Origin: JBBQSF01 sp038214085
GTDB lineage: Bacteria; Bacteroidota; Bacteroidia; Bacteroidales; CG2-30-32-10
Direction of reading: 5' to 3'
DNA: 27,862 bases
Assembly (NCBI GenBank): GCA_038214085.1
Contig: JBBQSF010000024.1
Span: 1-27,862 of the forward strand
In this document: positions 6,344 to 15,312 of the stretch, in pieces
Numbering within the stretch: the first letter of the stretch is position 1
Layout of the letters: each line of letters begins with the position of its first letter
Program-made: the position numbers and the translations under genes
Notes under the pieces: generated by a model
Told to the model about the DNA's origin: nothing
Database searches by the model: none
What the model saw: the letters and a program-made list of their open reading frames with translations, nothing else

Positions 6344-7759
6344 ATGAACATGGAAAATACAGAAATTAAAATATCGCTGAAAGATTATTTAGTTGATTTG
6401 TTTGAAAAAAATAAAAAATCAATTACGTCTAAAGATACGTCAGATCAGCTATTGCAGAGGGAGAAAGCGATTTCGTATTTTAAGGAAAACGGATTCCCTG
6501 CTACCAAACACGAAGACTGGCGCTTTACAAATCTTGCTGAAACCATTGCACGAAAATACAATTATACTTTATTAAATAACGATAAGGATCTTGATATTTC
6601 TTCTGTTTTTAAATGTGATGTTGTTGACCTTGATACCTATTCTGCAATTCTCTACAATGGTTGGTATTCGTACAAAAATGATGCATTAACGCGTTTTGAA
6701 AATGGTGCCGTAATCGGAAGTCTTTATGAAGCTCGTATTCAATTTCCGGAAATTTTTAACAAGCATTATTCCAAATACATAAAGCCAGAAAAAAATTCGC
6801 TCGATGCCTTGAATACTGCATTTGCAACAGATGGTATTTTTATTTATATTCCTGATAATGTGGTTATGGAAAAACCCATACAACTTATCAGTATAACAAA
6901 AACGCCTGTTGATTCAATGATTCAGCCCCGAAATCTTGTTGTGTTGGGAAAAAATAGTCATTTGCAATTGATTCATTGTGATGATACCCTTACCCATAAA
7001 TTTAGTTTTTCGAATATTGTTACCGAAATATTTGTTGATGAAAACGCACACATTGAGCATTATAAAATGCAAAATAACGACGACAATTCTTCATTGATTT
7101 CGTCTACATATTTTCATCTGGAAAGCAATGCTGTAGCTACAAGTAACACTATTACATTAAACGGCGGACTCATTCGTAACAACCTCGATTTTGCACTTAA
7201 TGGCGAAGGCTGTGAAGCAAATTTGCATGGAATTTATCTTGTTGATAAAAACCAGTTGATTGATAATACTACATTTGTTGATCATATCAAACCCAATTGC
7301 ACGAGCAACGAGTTGTTTAAAGGAATTATTGACGACAAGGGAAAAGCCGTTTTTAATGGAAAAATTCTTGTTCGCAGGGATGCTCAAAAAACCAATGCCT
7401 TTCAAACCAATCGGAATATTTTATTAACCGATGAGGCTACAATAAATACCAAACCCACACTTGAAATTTATGCCGACGATGTAAAATGTTCGCATGGCGC
7501 AACGGTTGGACAGCTCGATCAGGAAGCCATGTTTTACATGCGTTCTCGCGGTATTAGCGAAGAAAATGCCCGAATGCTATTGATGTATGCTTTTGCCGAC
7601 GAAGTGATTACAAAAATAAGCATCGAAGCCTTGCGCGAAAAAGTGTGTCAATTGGTAAATCGCCGATTAAAAGGTGAACTTTCTGTTTGCGATCAGTGTG
7701 TATTGCATTGCAGCAATCACGAACCGGCAGTTTTTAATATTGATATGAGCAAGATATAA
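6344..7759 (+). CDS. sufD: Fe-S cluster assembly scaffold SufD
   Basis: A 471-residue partner of SufB in the SufBCD scaffold. The N-terminal helical region includes FPATKHEDWRFTNL, typical of SufD. The beta-helix core carries GIYLVDKNQLIDNTTFVDH. The C-terminal part has TKPTLEIYADDVKCSHGATVG, where H384 is the conserved histidine of the SufB-SufD cluster-forming interface, then YMRSRGI. A second ATG lies two codons downstream, so the true start may be 6350. The family is more variable than SufB, but position between sufC and sufS supports the call. Confidence 0.96.
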   Translation: MNMENTEIKISLKDYLVDLFEKNKKSITSKDTSDQLLQREKAISYFKENGFPATKHEDWRFTNLAETIARKYNYTLLNNDKDLDISSVFKCDVVDLDTYSAILYNGWYSYKNDALTRFENGAVIGSLYEARIQFPEIFNKHYSKYIKPEKNSLDALNTAFATDGIFIYIPDNVVMEKPIQLISITKTPVDSMIQPRNLVVLGKNSHLQLIHCDDTLTHKFSFSNIVTEIFVDENAHIEHYKMQNNDDNSSLISSTYFHLESNAVATSNTITLNGGLIRNNLDFALNGEGCEANLHGIYLVDKNQLIDNTTFVDHIKPNCTSNELFKGIIDDKGKAVFNGKILVRRDAQKTNAFQTNRNILLTDEATINTKPTLEIYADDVKCSHGATVGQLDQEAMFYMRSRGISEENARMLLMYAFADEVITKISIEALREKVCQLVNRRLKGELSVCDQCVLHCSNHEPAVFNIDMSKI

Positions 7760-7770
7760 TTAATTCTATT

Positions 7771-8991
7771 TTGAAATTAGATATAGATAAAATCCGCAGC
7801 GAATTTCCTGCATTGCAGCAAATGGTTTACAAAAAACCACTTGTGTATTTTGATAATGCCGCAACCACGCAAAAACCAATTTGTGTTATAGATGCTATAG
7901 ATAAATACTACTGCACCATCAACAGTAATATTCATCGGGGTGTTCATTATTTGAGCCAAGTGGCGACCAATGCTTATGAAGAATCGCGAATTTCTGCAAA
8001 AAACTTTATTAATGCAGAAAGCACAAACGAAATTATTTTTTCGCGAGGAACCACCGAAGCTATAAATTTGGTTGCATCAGGATTTGGAAAAAAATTTCTG
8101 AAAAAGGGCGATAATATTATTGTTTCGGCAATGGAGCATCATTCCAATATTGTTCCATGGCAAATGATTTGCGAAGAAAAAGAAGCTGTGCTTCGGGTAA
8201 TTCCTATGAATGAAAAAGGAGAATTGCTAATAGAAAAACTTCATGATTTAATTGATGAAAATACCAGAATTATTGCAGTAACACACGTTTCAAATGCACT
8301 GGGAACGATAAATCCAATAAAGCAATTAATTGAAATTGCACACCAATCAAACGTTCCTGTACTTATTGACGGAGCGCAGGCTGTATCGCATCTTCAGGTT
8401 GATGTTAAAGAACTTGATTGTGAGTTTTATTGTTTTTCTGGGCATAAAATGTTTGGCCCTACAGGCATAGGCATTTTGTATGGTAAAGAAAAATGGCTCG
8501 AAGAATTGCCTCCTTATCAAGGTGGAGGAGAAATGATAAAAGAAGTAACTTTTGAAAAAACAACATACAATGAATTGCCTTTTAAATTTGAGGCAGGAAC
8601 TCCGAATGTGGCGGATGGTATAGCTTTTAAAACGGCAATTGATTATATTAATCACTATGGGCTAACGGCAATTGGCGATTATGAAAACGAATTATTGAAT
8701 TACGCTACAAATGCTGTTCTTGAAATTCCGGGATTAAAAATTTTTGGGACAGTAAAGGAGAAAGCAGGAGTATTGTCGTTTAATGTTGGAAGTATTCATC
8801 CTTACGATATTGGTACATTGTTGGATAAAATGGGCATTGCTGTTAGAACAGGTCATCATTGTGCACAGCCGGTAATGGACTTTTTTAAAATCCCCGGAAC
8901 AGTTAGGGCTTCGTTTGCTTTTTACAATACCAAAGAAGAAATTGATATTTTTATTGAGGGTTTGAAAAAAGCAAAAAGTATGCTTGAATAA
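7771..8991 (+). CDS. sufS: Cysteine desulfurase SufS
   Basis: A 406-residue PLP enzyme that takes sulfur from cysteine as a persulfide, releasing alanine, and passes it to SufE. The PLP-binding lysine is K226 in FSGHKMFGPTG, and the catalytic cysteine is C364 in RTGHHCAQP. Both equal the E. coli SufS numbering when translation starts at the TTG at 7771, which supports this rare start codon. The SufS-type signature AMEHHSNIVPWQ is present. The gene follows sufD after 11 bases. The next methionine is M20 within QQMVYKKPL, too late to leave the N-terminal helix intact. Confidence 0.97.
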   Translation: MKLDIDKIRSEFPALQQMVYKKPLVYFDNAATTQKPICVIDAIDKYYCTINSNIHRGVHYLSQVATNAYEESRISAKNFINAESTNEIIFSRGTTEAINLVASGFGKKFLKKGDNIIVSAMEHHSNIVPWQMICEEKEAVLRVIPMNEKGELLIEKLHDLIDENTRIIAVTHVSNALGTINPIKQLIEIAHQSNVPVLIDGAQAVSHLQVDVKELDCEFYCFSGHKMFGPTGIGILYGKEKWLEELPPYQGGGEMIKEVTFEKTTYNELPFKFEAGTPNVADGIAFKTAIDYINHYGLTAIGDYENELLNYATNAVLEIPGLKIFGTVKEKAGVLSFNVGSIHPYDIGTLLDKMGIAVRTGHHCAQPVMDFFKIPGTVRASFAFYNTKEEIDIFIEGLKKAKSMLE

Positions 8992-9013
8992 AAAATTCAA
9001 AACATTATTAAAT

Positions 9014-9436
9014 ATGAAATTAGCAGAAATTGAAAATCAAATTGAAGAAGAATTTGAAATTTATGAGGATTGGCTTGATAAATACAATTACCTGATTGAG
9101 CTGGGCAAGTCGCTTCCTTTAATTGACGAGCAATACAAAACCGATCAATATATTATTTCGGGCTGTCAGAGCAAAGTATGGTTACAAGCTTCTTACGAAA
9201 ACGGGATTGTAAATTTTAAAGCCGACAGCGATGCAATAATTACCAAAGGCATTGTAAGTTTATTGATACGTGTGCTTTCAGGGCGTTCGCCTCAGGAAAT
9301 TATTGATGCAAAAATGGAAGTTATTGATAAGGTTGGCTTACGCGAACATCTTTCGCCAACACGTTCTAATGGCTTGACATCAATGATCAAACAAATGAAA
9401 TTTTACGCAATAGCATTTCAATCGAAAAAAATATAA
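9014..9436 (+). CDS. sufE: Sulfur acceptor SufE
   Basis: A 140-residue protein that receives persulfide sulfur from SufS and hands it to SufB. The acceptor cysteine lies in ISGCQSKVWL. With the ATG at 9014 it is C51, the same number as in E. coli SufE. The reading frame stays open to a TTG at 8984 that overlaps the end of sufS, but that would add a ten-residue Lys-rich tail with no family support, so 9014 is chosen. The end motif GLREHLSPTRSNGL is typical. Spacing is 22 bases from sufS and 9 to the next gene. Confidence 0.95.
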   Translation: MKLAEIENQIEEEFEIYEDWLDKYNYLIELGKSLPLIDEQYKTDQYIISGCQSKVWLQASYENGIVNFKADSDAIITKGIVSLLIRVLSGRSPQEIIDAKMEVIDKVGLREHLSPTRSNGLTSMIKQMKFYAIAFQSKKI

Positions 9437-9445
9437 GACATTAAA

Positions 9446-9769
9446 ATGGATAAAAAAACCAAATTTCTTCAATTAGAAAGTGCAGTACTTGATGTTATAA
9501 AAACAATTTATGATCCCGAAATTCCTGTAAATATTTATGAGCTGGGATTAATTTATGAAATTAAAATTGACGAAAAATTTGTAGCTCATATCAAAATGAC
9601 TTTAACGGCACCCAATTGCCCTGAAGCCGAATATATTCCTGTTGAAATTCACGATAAAGTGTTGCTTATCGAAGGCATTACCGAAGTGGAAGTGACAATC
9701 ACTTTTGAACCACCATGGACACCTGATCTGATGAGCGAAGAAGCAAAACTAGAATTGGGAATGTTATAA
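9446..9769 (+). CDS. DUF59/MIP18-family SUF-associated Fe-S protein
   Basis: A 107-residue protein of the DUF59 (MIP18) family. Two family signatures are clear: YDPEIPVNIYELGLIY near residues 22-37, and TLTAPNCPEAEYIP, whose cysteine is conserved in the family. Such proteins sit at the end of suf operons in many bacteria and are implicated in Fe-S cluster maturation or transfer; longer relatives are named SufT. The family includes PaaD-like proteins, but the suf context decides the role here. It is the last gene of the operon, followed directly by a terminator. Confidence 0.92.
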   Translation: MDKKTKFLQLESAVLDVIKTIYDPEIPVNIYELGLIYEIKIDEKFVAHIKMTLTAPNCPEAEYIPVEIHDKVLLIEGITEVEVTITFEPPWTPDLMSEEAKLELGML

Positions 9770-9770
9770 A

Positions 9771-9796
9771 AAAAGGGAGTTTTTACACTCCCTTAT
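9771..9796. terminator. Bidirectional terminator between the suf operon and the DUF2723 gene
   Basis: A perfect 8-bp stem, aagggagt (9773-9780) with actccctt (9787-9794), closes a six-base loop. The A-run before it becomes a run of eight T on the minus strand, giving a good terminator for the convergent DUF2723 gene. On the plus strand the stem is followed by the looser T-rich stretch atttct. Only 36 bases separate the two stop codons. Confidence 0.8.
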
Positions 9797-9805
9797 TTCT
9801 AATGA

Positions 9806-12800
9806 TTACTTGGTATATAACCCGTAATATTTCTCAAAAATATCTTTTGCCTTTTTTGTGGCTGCATCCTGCTTGTATAAAAGTGTAGCCTGAGCAACCC
9901 TATTCATAATGGCTAATGCCTGTTCCTTATGATATGAAACACTTTCAGTTTTGTTTCCCTTAAAGGTAAAATAGTAAGCAAGTTCCTGTTCATACAAATC
10001 AGAAAGTCGGTTCATTATTTTGTTTCCTTTTTCAAATGCTCCTGCTTTATAATACGCTTCACCAATAAGATATTCGTAGTAATTGTATGGAACTGATTTT
10101 TCAGGAAAAACTGCCTGGCATTTGTCAAGAACTTTTATAGCTGAATCTTTTTTCCCTTCAAGCGAAAGCGCATTTGCAAGACGAGAAAAGCTTAATCGCA
10201 AGCTCATGGCCATACCAAGAACGGTCTGATCGAAATATAAGGAAGTGTCAGACATGTTGCCAAATTTGAACTTATTCATCATGTTGTCATACATAATGGA
10301 AGTGTTTACTGAGCCAATATCTGAGCCGTTTCCTTTTTTCTTAACAGGAACAAGACGATAAGCAAGTCCTTCGAGTTGTAAATAATCCTGCAATCCCAGA
10401 AAAGTGCTGCTTCCAGATGTTGAAGCAAAATAAACAGGGCGTTTCCAGTCAAAAGTTGCTAACAAATCAAGCACCATGAGCGAGTTTTTCTGAACACCAT
10501 AACGGTTAATGCTCCATTCAATAGCCGGAACAATAGAATCGATCTGGTTTTTAGGAACGGTTCCGTTATTAACAACAGTAGCAGAGTCAACAGATAATTT
10601 AAAATTTTTAGTTGGGAAGTATTCAACGTTACCGCGCGAAGAAGAGAATTTTGCAGCAGCTTCATCACTGGCAACAAATTCCATAAGTTTTTTTATATCA
10701 ACAAAGCCTTTAAGTGATTCATCAGGAATAAAATAAACGTATTCCCGTGTTCCCTGTTTGTATTTATCCCATGTCAGTGAAAGCGGCATAGGATCGGAAT
10801 TGTAGGCTTTCTGCTTCATCTGATCAATGTACCAATCAGTATTGAATAAACTCAGATTGCAAACTCTTACATCGGTACGTACGCCTTCAACTTCTTGTGC
10901 ATACCACAAAGGGAAAGTATCATTGTCACCATTGGTAAAAACGATGGCATTTGGAGCGCATGAATTCAGATAATCTGAAGCAAAGTCAAGAGCTGTTAAT
11001 CTTCCGGATCGATCGTGATCATCCCAGCCATCTTTTGCCATAACCACCGGAACGGCAAGAAAACAAACTGCTGTAGTAACAATGGCTGTAAGTTTCGGAT
11101 TAAGGTGCTTGCTTAGATAAGCATAAATTCCGAGCACGCCAAGTCCGATCCAGATAGCAAATGCATAGAACGATGCAGCATAGGCATAATCTCGTTCGCG
11201 GGGTTGGTTGGGATATTGGTTAAGGTAAAAAACAATAGCAATACCGGTAAAGAAAAATAAAAGCATTACAACTACCGAATCGTGGGTGTTTTTGTTCAAA
11301 TGATAAAAAAAACCAAGAAATCCAAGAATTAAAGGAAGAAAATAGAATTTATTCATGGCTTTGTTTTTCATGCTTTCGGGCAAATTATCCTGTGGCCCCA
11401 GCCGAATTTCGTCAATAAAATTAATTCCGCTTATCCAGTTTCCTTCAATGGCATTGCCGTCAGCGTTTTGCAGATCATTTTGTTTTCCGGCGAAATTCCA
11501 CATAAAATACCTGAGATACATGTGCCCAATCTGATAATTAAAAAAGTACTTCAGATTTTCGAAAAAAGTAGGCTTATAGAGGACTTCAGATTTACCATCC
11601 TCATCAGTACTTGATACGGGTGTACCTTTTATACTTGCCCAACTTTTATAACTGTCGATGTGATCTTCTTCGGAGCTCCACATGCGGGGAAAAATTGTGC
11701 AGAACTTGGAGTCGTAAGTGGGAATAGACTTTTCGCGGGAATCAATAACCACATATTTTCCTTTTGCATCGTCGCGGGCATACACAGGTGTTCCGTCTTT
11801 CCATTCCGACTGAGGATTCATTGGGGCATTATAATATTGCCCGTAAAATAAAGGCCAATCGCCATATTGCTCACGGTTAAGGTAAGCAAGCAAACTGATT
11901 GCATTTTTAGGAGCATTTTCGTTTATTGGCGTTTTTGCATTAGAACGGATTACCAGAATTAAGAAAGTGGAATACCCAATAAGTATAAAAGTAAAGCAAA
12001 TTAAAGCAGTATGCATAACGAGTTTTTTGTTCTTTTTTGCATAACGAATACCAAAATAAATTGCTCCCACCAGAATTATAAAAAACACTACAGTTCCAAC
12101 GTTAAATGGAAGTCCGAATGAATTTACAAATGCCAATTCGAACCAACCCGATAACTTTACTACCCATGGAATAATGATATACATAATAGAAGCAAGAATT
12201 ACGATCGAAAGTATTGAAGTGTAAACAAGCCCTTTGGTGGTAGGTTTGTGCTTTTTAAAGTAATAAACAAATGAAATAGCAGGTATGGCTAATAAATTTA
12301 GAAGATGCACTCCAATTGAAAGACCCATGAGGTAAGCAATAAGCACAATCCAGCGCAAAGCATGCTTATCGTCGGCAGCATCTTCCCATTTTAAAATAGC
12401 CCAAAATACTATGGCTGTAAAAAAGGATGAGGTTGCGTAAACTTCACCTTCAACCGCCGAAAACCAAAAAGAATCCGAGAAAGTGTAAGCCAAAGCGCCA
12501 ACAAGCCCGCTGCCAAGTATTGCATACATTTTAGCAATAGACATTTCTCCGGTTTTTAACACGGTTTTTTTAGCAAGCATTGTAATTGACCAGAAGAGAA
12601 ATAAGATGGTCAACCCACTGGCAAGTGCCGACATGGTATTCACCATTCGTGCTACCAATGCTGTATCGCCAAAAGCAAACAGTGAGAAGAATCGCCCCAT
12701 CAGTTGGAAAAAAGGTGCTCCAGGAGGATGCCCCACCTGAAGTTTAAAAGCAGTAGCTATGTATTCGCCACAATCCCAGAAACTGGCTGTAGGCTCGGAG

Positions 12801-12877
12801 GTCAGAATATATACGGTGGAGGCAATAACGAAAACAGCCCAGCCGATAACATTGTTTAATAACTTGTAATTGCGCAT
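9806..12877 (-). CDS. DUF2723 multi-spanning membrane protein (GT-C type glycosyltransferase-like)
   Basis: A 1023-residue membrane protein. The N-terminus shows the DUF2723 hallmark: a transmembrane helix at about residues 10-26, then EPTASFWDCGEYI (28-40) and VGHPPGAPFF (48-57). Acidic residues in the first loop (E28, D35, E38) resemble the catalytic loop of GT-C enzymes of the protein O-mannosyltransferase type. About a dozen hydrophobic segments follow to roughly residue 610. The rest is soluble, with FTNGDNDTFPLWYAQEVEGVR early in it and a helical TPR-like C-terminus. The family is widespread in Bacteroidota. A role in transferring sugar from a lipid carrier to exported proteins is inference. 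Convergent to the suf operon; divergent from the malic enzyme gene. Confidence 0.9.
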   Translation of the reverse strand: MRNYKLLNNVIGWAVFVIASTVYILTSEPTASFWDCGEYIATAFKLQVGHPPGAPFFQLMGRFFSLFAFGDTALVARMVNTMSALASGLTILFLFWSITMLAKKTVLKTGEMSIAKMYAILGSGLVGALAYTFSDSFWFSAVEGEVYATSSFFTAIVFWAILKWEDAADDKHALRWIVLIAYLMGLSIGVHLLNLLAIPAISFVYYFKKHKPTTKGLVYTSILSIVILASIMYIIIPWVVKLSGWFELAFVNSFGLPFNVGTVVFFIILVGAIYFGIRYAKKNKKLVMHTALICFTFILIGYSTFLILVIRSNAKTPINENAPKNAISLLAYLNREQYGDWPLFYGQYYNAPMNPQSEWKDGTPVYARDDAKGKYVVIDSREKSIPTYDSKFCTIFPRMWSSEEDHIDSYKSWASIKGTPVSSTDEDGKSEVLYKPTFFENLKYFFNYQIGHMYLRYFMWNFAGKQNDLQNADGNAIEGNWISGINFIDEIRLGPQDNLPESMKNKAMNKFYFLPLILGFLGFFYHLNKNTHDSVVVMLLFFFTGIAIVFYLNQYPNQPRERDYAYAASFYAFAIWIGLGVLGIYAYLSKHLNPKLTAIVTTAVCFLAVPVVMAKDGWDDHDRSGRLTALDFASDYLNSCAPNAIVFTNGDNDTFPLWYAQEVEGVRTDVRVCNLSLFNTDWYIDQMKQKAYNSDPMPLSLTWDKYKQGTREYVYFIPDESLKGFVDIKKLMEFVASDEAAAKFSSSRGNVEYFPTKNFKLSVDSATVVNNGTVPKNQIDSIVPAIEWSINRYGVQKNSLMVLDLLATFDWKRPVYFASTSGSSTFLGLQDYLQLEGLAYRLVPVKKKGNGSDIGSVNTSIMYDNMMNKFKFGNMSDTSLYFDQTVLGMAMSLRLSFSRLANALSLEGKKDSAIKVLDKCQAVFPEKSVPYNYYEYLIGEAYYKAGAFEKGNKIMNRLSDLYEQELAYYFTFKGNKTESVSYHKEQALAIMNRVAQATLLYKQDAATKKAKDIFEKYYGLYTK

Positions 12878-13177
12878 GTTTGCTTTTATTAAATTTCGAT
12901 TGCGAAGGTAAAAATATTATTAATTATGTGAATCAAATAGTTTTGGATATTAATAACTCTGACAATAATATTAAATATGAAATCCTTAATAAAATGACTT
13001 TTTAAAAAGGTATATTGTAATTCTATGCCTTAATTGCATAGCAGCAGTGCGAAATAGAAATAGGAAGGTAACGGAGATATTTATGAAATGTGAGGATAAA
13101 TTTTTTTAAACATTTTTCAGAAAAAGTGTATTTTTACAGATTCCAGAAAAAGAGTAATTGCAAATAAATATCAACAC
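12878..13177. other. Divergent promoter spacer, no gene
   Basis: These 300 bases separate the start of the DUF2723 gene (-) from the malic enzyme gene (+). On the minus strand TACCTTCG (12903-12910) differs from the -7 consensus by one base. On the plus strand TATTTTTA (13129-13136) also differs by one base and lies 41 bases before the malic enzyme start. A small hairpin ctatgc/gcatag occupies about 13023-13041. I see no RNA gene or protein gene. Confidence 0.5.
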
Positions 13178-14632
13178 ATGGAACAGATCAAACTAAACCT
13201 AGAAAATCTTGATAAAGTTTTTCCTGAAAACTTTACTCCTGAACAAATTGCAAAAGCCAAAACATTGTTTTTGAAAAAAATGGCTCAGGATGCTCATACG
13301 TTTTACGGCGGAAAAATTCAAACCGTTCCAAAAGCCCCGGTTTTAGGTTTTAACTGGTTTAATGTGTGGTATACACCAGGAGTTTCAAAAGTTTCTACTG
13401 ATATCAGAGACAATAATGATGCTTCGTATGATATGTCAAATCGTGGCAACTTGGTTGCTGTAGTCAGTGATTCTACAAGGGTTCTTGGCGATGGCGATTG
13501 CACTCCCGCTGGCGGCTTAGGCGTTATGGAAGGAAAAGCTTTTTTGATGAAATATCTTGGAGGTGTTGATGGCGTTGCATTGTGCATTGACAGCAAAGAC
13601 GAAAACGGAAAAAACGACCCTGATAAAATTATCCAATTTGTAAAAATGGTTCAGCATAGTTTTGGTGCAATTAATCTTGAAGATATTTCGCAACCTAATT
13701 GTTACAAAGTGCTTGATGTACTTCGCGAAGAATGTGATATTCCTGTTTGGCACGATGATGCACAGGGCACAGCTTGTGTTACATTGGCTGGTTTGATCAA
13801 CGCTTTAAAGCTGGTGAACAAGAAAATTTCAGATGTAAAAATAGTACTTTACGGTGCCGGAGCGTCAAACACAACAATTGCCCGGCTAATTATCACTGAT
13901 GGTGGCGACCCTAAAAAAATGGTATTGTTTGACACCCGTGGAGGACTTCATTCCGACCGAAAAGACATTGAAGCCGACCCTCGATTTTATCGTAAATGGG
14001 AACTTTGTCAGAAAACTAATCCTGAAAAAGTTGCCACCATGGAAGAAGCCATGAAAGATGCTGATGTATTGATTTCTCTTTCTACTCCAGGTCCTGATAC
14101 TATTAAAAAGGAATGGGTTTCGCTGATGGCCGAGAAATCAATTGTTTTTGCCTGTGCAAATCCGGTTCCTGAAATTTATCCTTATGCTGCTAAAGAAGCC
14201 GGAGCATATATTGTAGCTTCCGGTCGTGGTGATTTTCCAAACCAAGTTAACAATTCAATTGGGTTTCCTGGAATTTTAAAAGGAGCTTTAATGGTTCGGG
14301 CTAAAAAAATTACGGATACCATGGCCATTGCTGCTGCTCATTCACTAGCGGATTTTGCTGAAAAACGTGGAATTAATACAGAAAATATTGTTCCCAACAT
14401 GGAAGAAGTGGGTGTGTTTCCTGAAGAAGCTGCCGATGTTGCCATGCAAGCAATTAAAGATGGAGTGGCACGCGTAATAATTACTCGGGAAGAAGCTTAT
14501 AATAAAGCAAAAGCGGACATTGATTATTCCCGCAGCCTTACAAAAATGCTTGTGGATAAGGAGTTTATAAAGGCACCACCTCAGGAAATGCTTAACAATG
14601 CATTGGACTGGGCAATTAAACAAGTTTCCTGA
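13178..14632 (+). CDS. Malic enzyme, short divergent form
   Basis: A 484-residue enzyme predicted to decarboxylate malate to pyruvate with reduction of NAD or NADP. Landmarks in order are WYTPGVSKVS, NLVAVVSDSTRVLGDGD, VMEGKAFLMKYLGGVD (the family lysine), INLEDISQP with metal ligands E168 and D169, and WHDDAQGTACV (D193, D194). The nucleotide-binding GAGAS is at 226-230 and CANPVPEI further on. Several spots differ from the usual bacterial consensus: DDAQGT replaces DDQHGT, and GDGDCTPAGG replaces GLGNIGPLAG. It lacks the phosphotransacetylase-like domain of the long (about 760-residue) form. The cofactor cannot be told from sequence alone. ruvA begins 36 bases downstream. Confidence 0.9.
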   Translation: MEQIKLNLENLDKVFPENFTPEQIAKAKTLFLKKMAQDAHTFYGGKIQTVPKAPVLGFNWFNVWYTPGVSKVSTDIRDNNDASYDMSNRGNLVAVVSDSTRVLGDGDCTPAGGLGVMEGKAFLMKYLGGVDGVALCIDSKDENGKNDPDKIIQFVKMVQHSFGAINLEDISQPNCYKVLDVLREECDIPVWHDDAQGTACVTLAGLINALKLVNKKISDVKIVLYGAGASNTTIARLIITDGGDPKKMVLFDTRGGLHSDRKDIEADPRFYRKWELCQKTNPEKVATMEEAMKDADVLISLSTPGPDTIKKEWVSLMAEKSIVFACANPVPEIYPYAAKEAGAYIVASGRGDFPNQVNNSIGFPGILKGALMVRAKKITDTMAIAAAHSLADFAEKRGINTENIVPNMEEVGVFPEEAADVAMQAIKDGVARVIITREEAYNKAKADIDYSRSLTKMLVDKEFIKAPPQEMLNNALDWAIKQVS

Positions 14633-14668
14633 GATTTTTGAAAATATTTACGAATTAAAAAAACATTC

Positions 14669-15271
14669 ATGCTTACATATATCGAGGGAATCCTTGTTGA
14701 GAAAAGCCCCGCTCATGCAGTTATTGATTGTAACGGATTGGGTTATCAGCTTAATATTTCGGTAAACACCTTCTCAAAACTCGGTGAAACAGGAATTAAG
14801 CACAAATTACATACTCATTTGGCAGTTAAATCGGAGGCCACTACTCCTGTCGGAATGGTTTTATATGGTTTTGCTACTCCCGATGAAAAAACAGTATTCC
14901 TGCATTTGATAACAGTAAATGGCGTTGGAATGAACACCGCACGTTTGATTCTTTCTTCTTTAACAACTGCTGATGTTGTGGCAGCAATTAATTCCGGAGA
15001 TCTTTACACTTTTAAAAAAGTTAAAGGAATTGGCGAAAAAACAGCACAACGCATACTTATCGAATTAAAAGATAAAGTGTTAAAAGACACCTATCAAAAC
15101 GAAAATTTTAGCTCTTTAAACAATAGTTTAAGAAATGAAGCGTTAAGTGCATTAATCATGTTGGGATTTAATAAAAATGCAGCAGAAAAAGCTGTTGAAA
15201 AAGTTATTAAAGATCAGGGACTTAGTATGAGTATTGAAGATATTATCAAACTCTCGCTAAAACATTTATAA
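14669..15271 (+). CDS. ruvA: Holliday junction helicase subunit RuvA
   Basis: A 200-residue protein that binds four-way DNA junctions as a tetramer and loads the RuvB motor for branch migration. Residues 1 to about 63 form the OB-fold domain (MLTYIEGILVEKSPAHAVID). Two helix-hairpin-helix motifs follow: LITVNGVGMNTARLI near residue 80 and VKGIGEKTAQRIL near 118. The C-terminal domain III that contacts RuvB is NEALSALIMLGFNKNAAEKA. Length is normal. No ruvB or ruvC is nearby. sprA starts 41 bases downstream, so the pair may share a transcript. Confidence 0.97.
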   Translation: MLTYIEGILVEKSPAHAVIDCNGLGYQLNISVNTFSKLGETGIKHKLHTHLAVKSEATTPVGMVLYGFATPDEKTVFLHLITVNGVGMNTARLILSSLTTADVVAAINSGDLYTFKKVKGIGEKTAQRILIELKDKVLKDTYQNENFSSLNNSLRNEALSALIMLGFNKNAAEKAVEKVIKDQGLSMSIEDIIKLSLKHL

Positions 15272-15312
15272 AAAAATTAAGTATAAAGGAATTTAAATAA
15301 AGATCTTGCATA

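Noticed and set aside
8984..9013. Longer sufE start at a TTG overlapping the end of sufS
   Set aside because: It would add a ten-residue tail without family support; the ATG at 9014 puts the acceptor cysteine at position 51 as in E. coli.
13083..13109. An 8-codon reading frame (MKCEDKFF) preceded by a purine-rich ggag stretch, upstream of the malic enzyme gene
   Set aside because: Bacteroidota rarely rely on Shine-Dalgarno sequences, the peptide shows no attenuator-like amino-acid bias, and no terminator/antiterminator pair follows.
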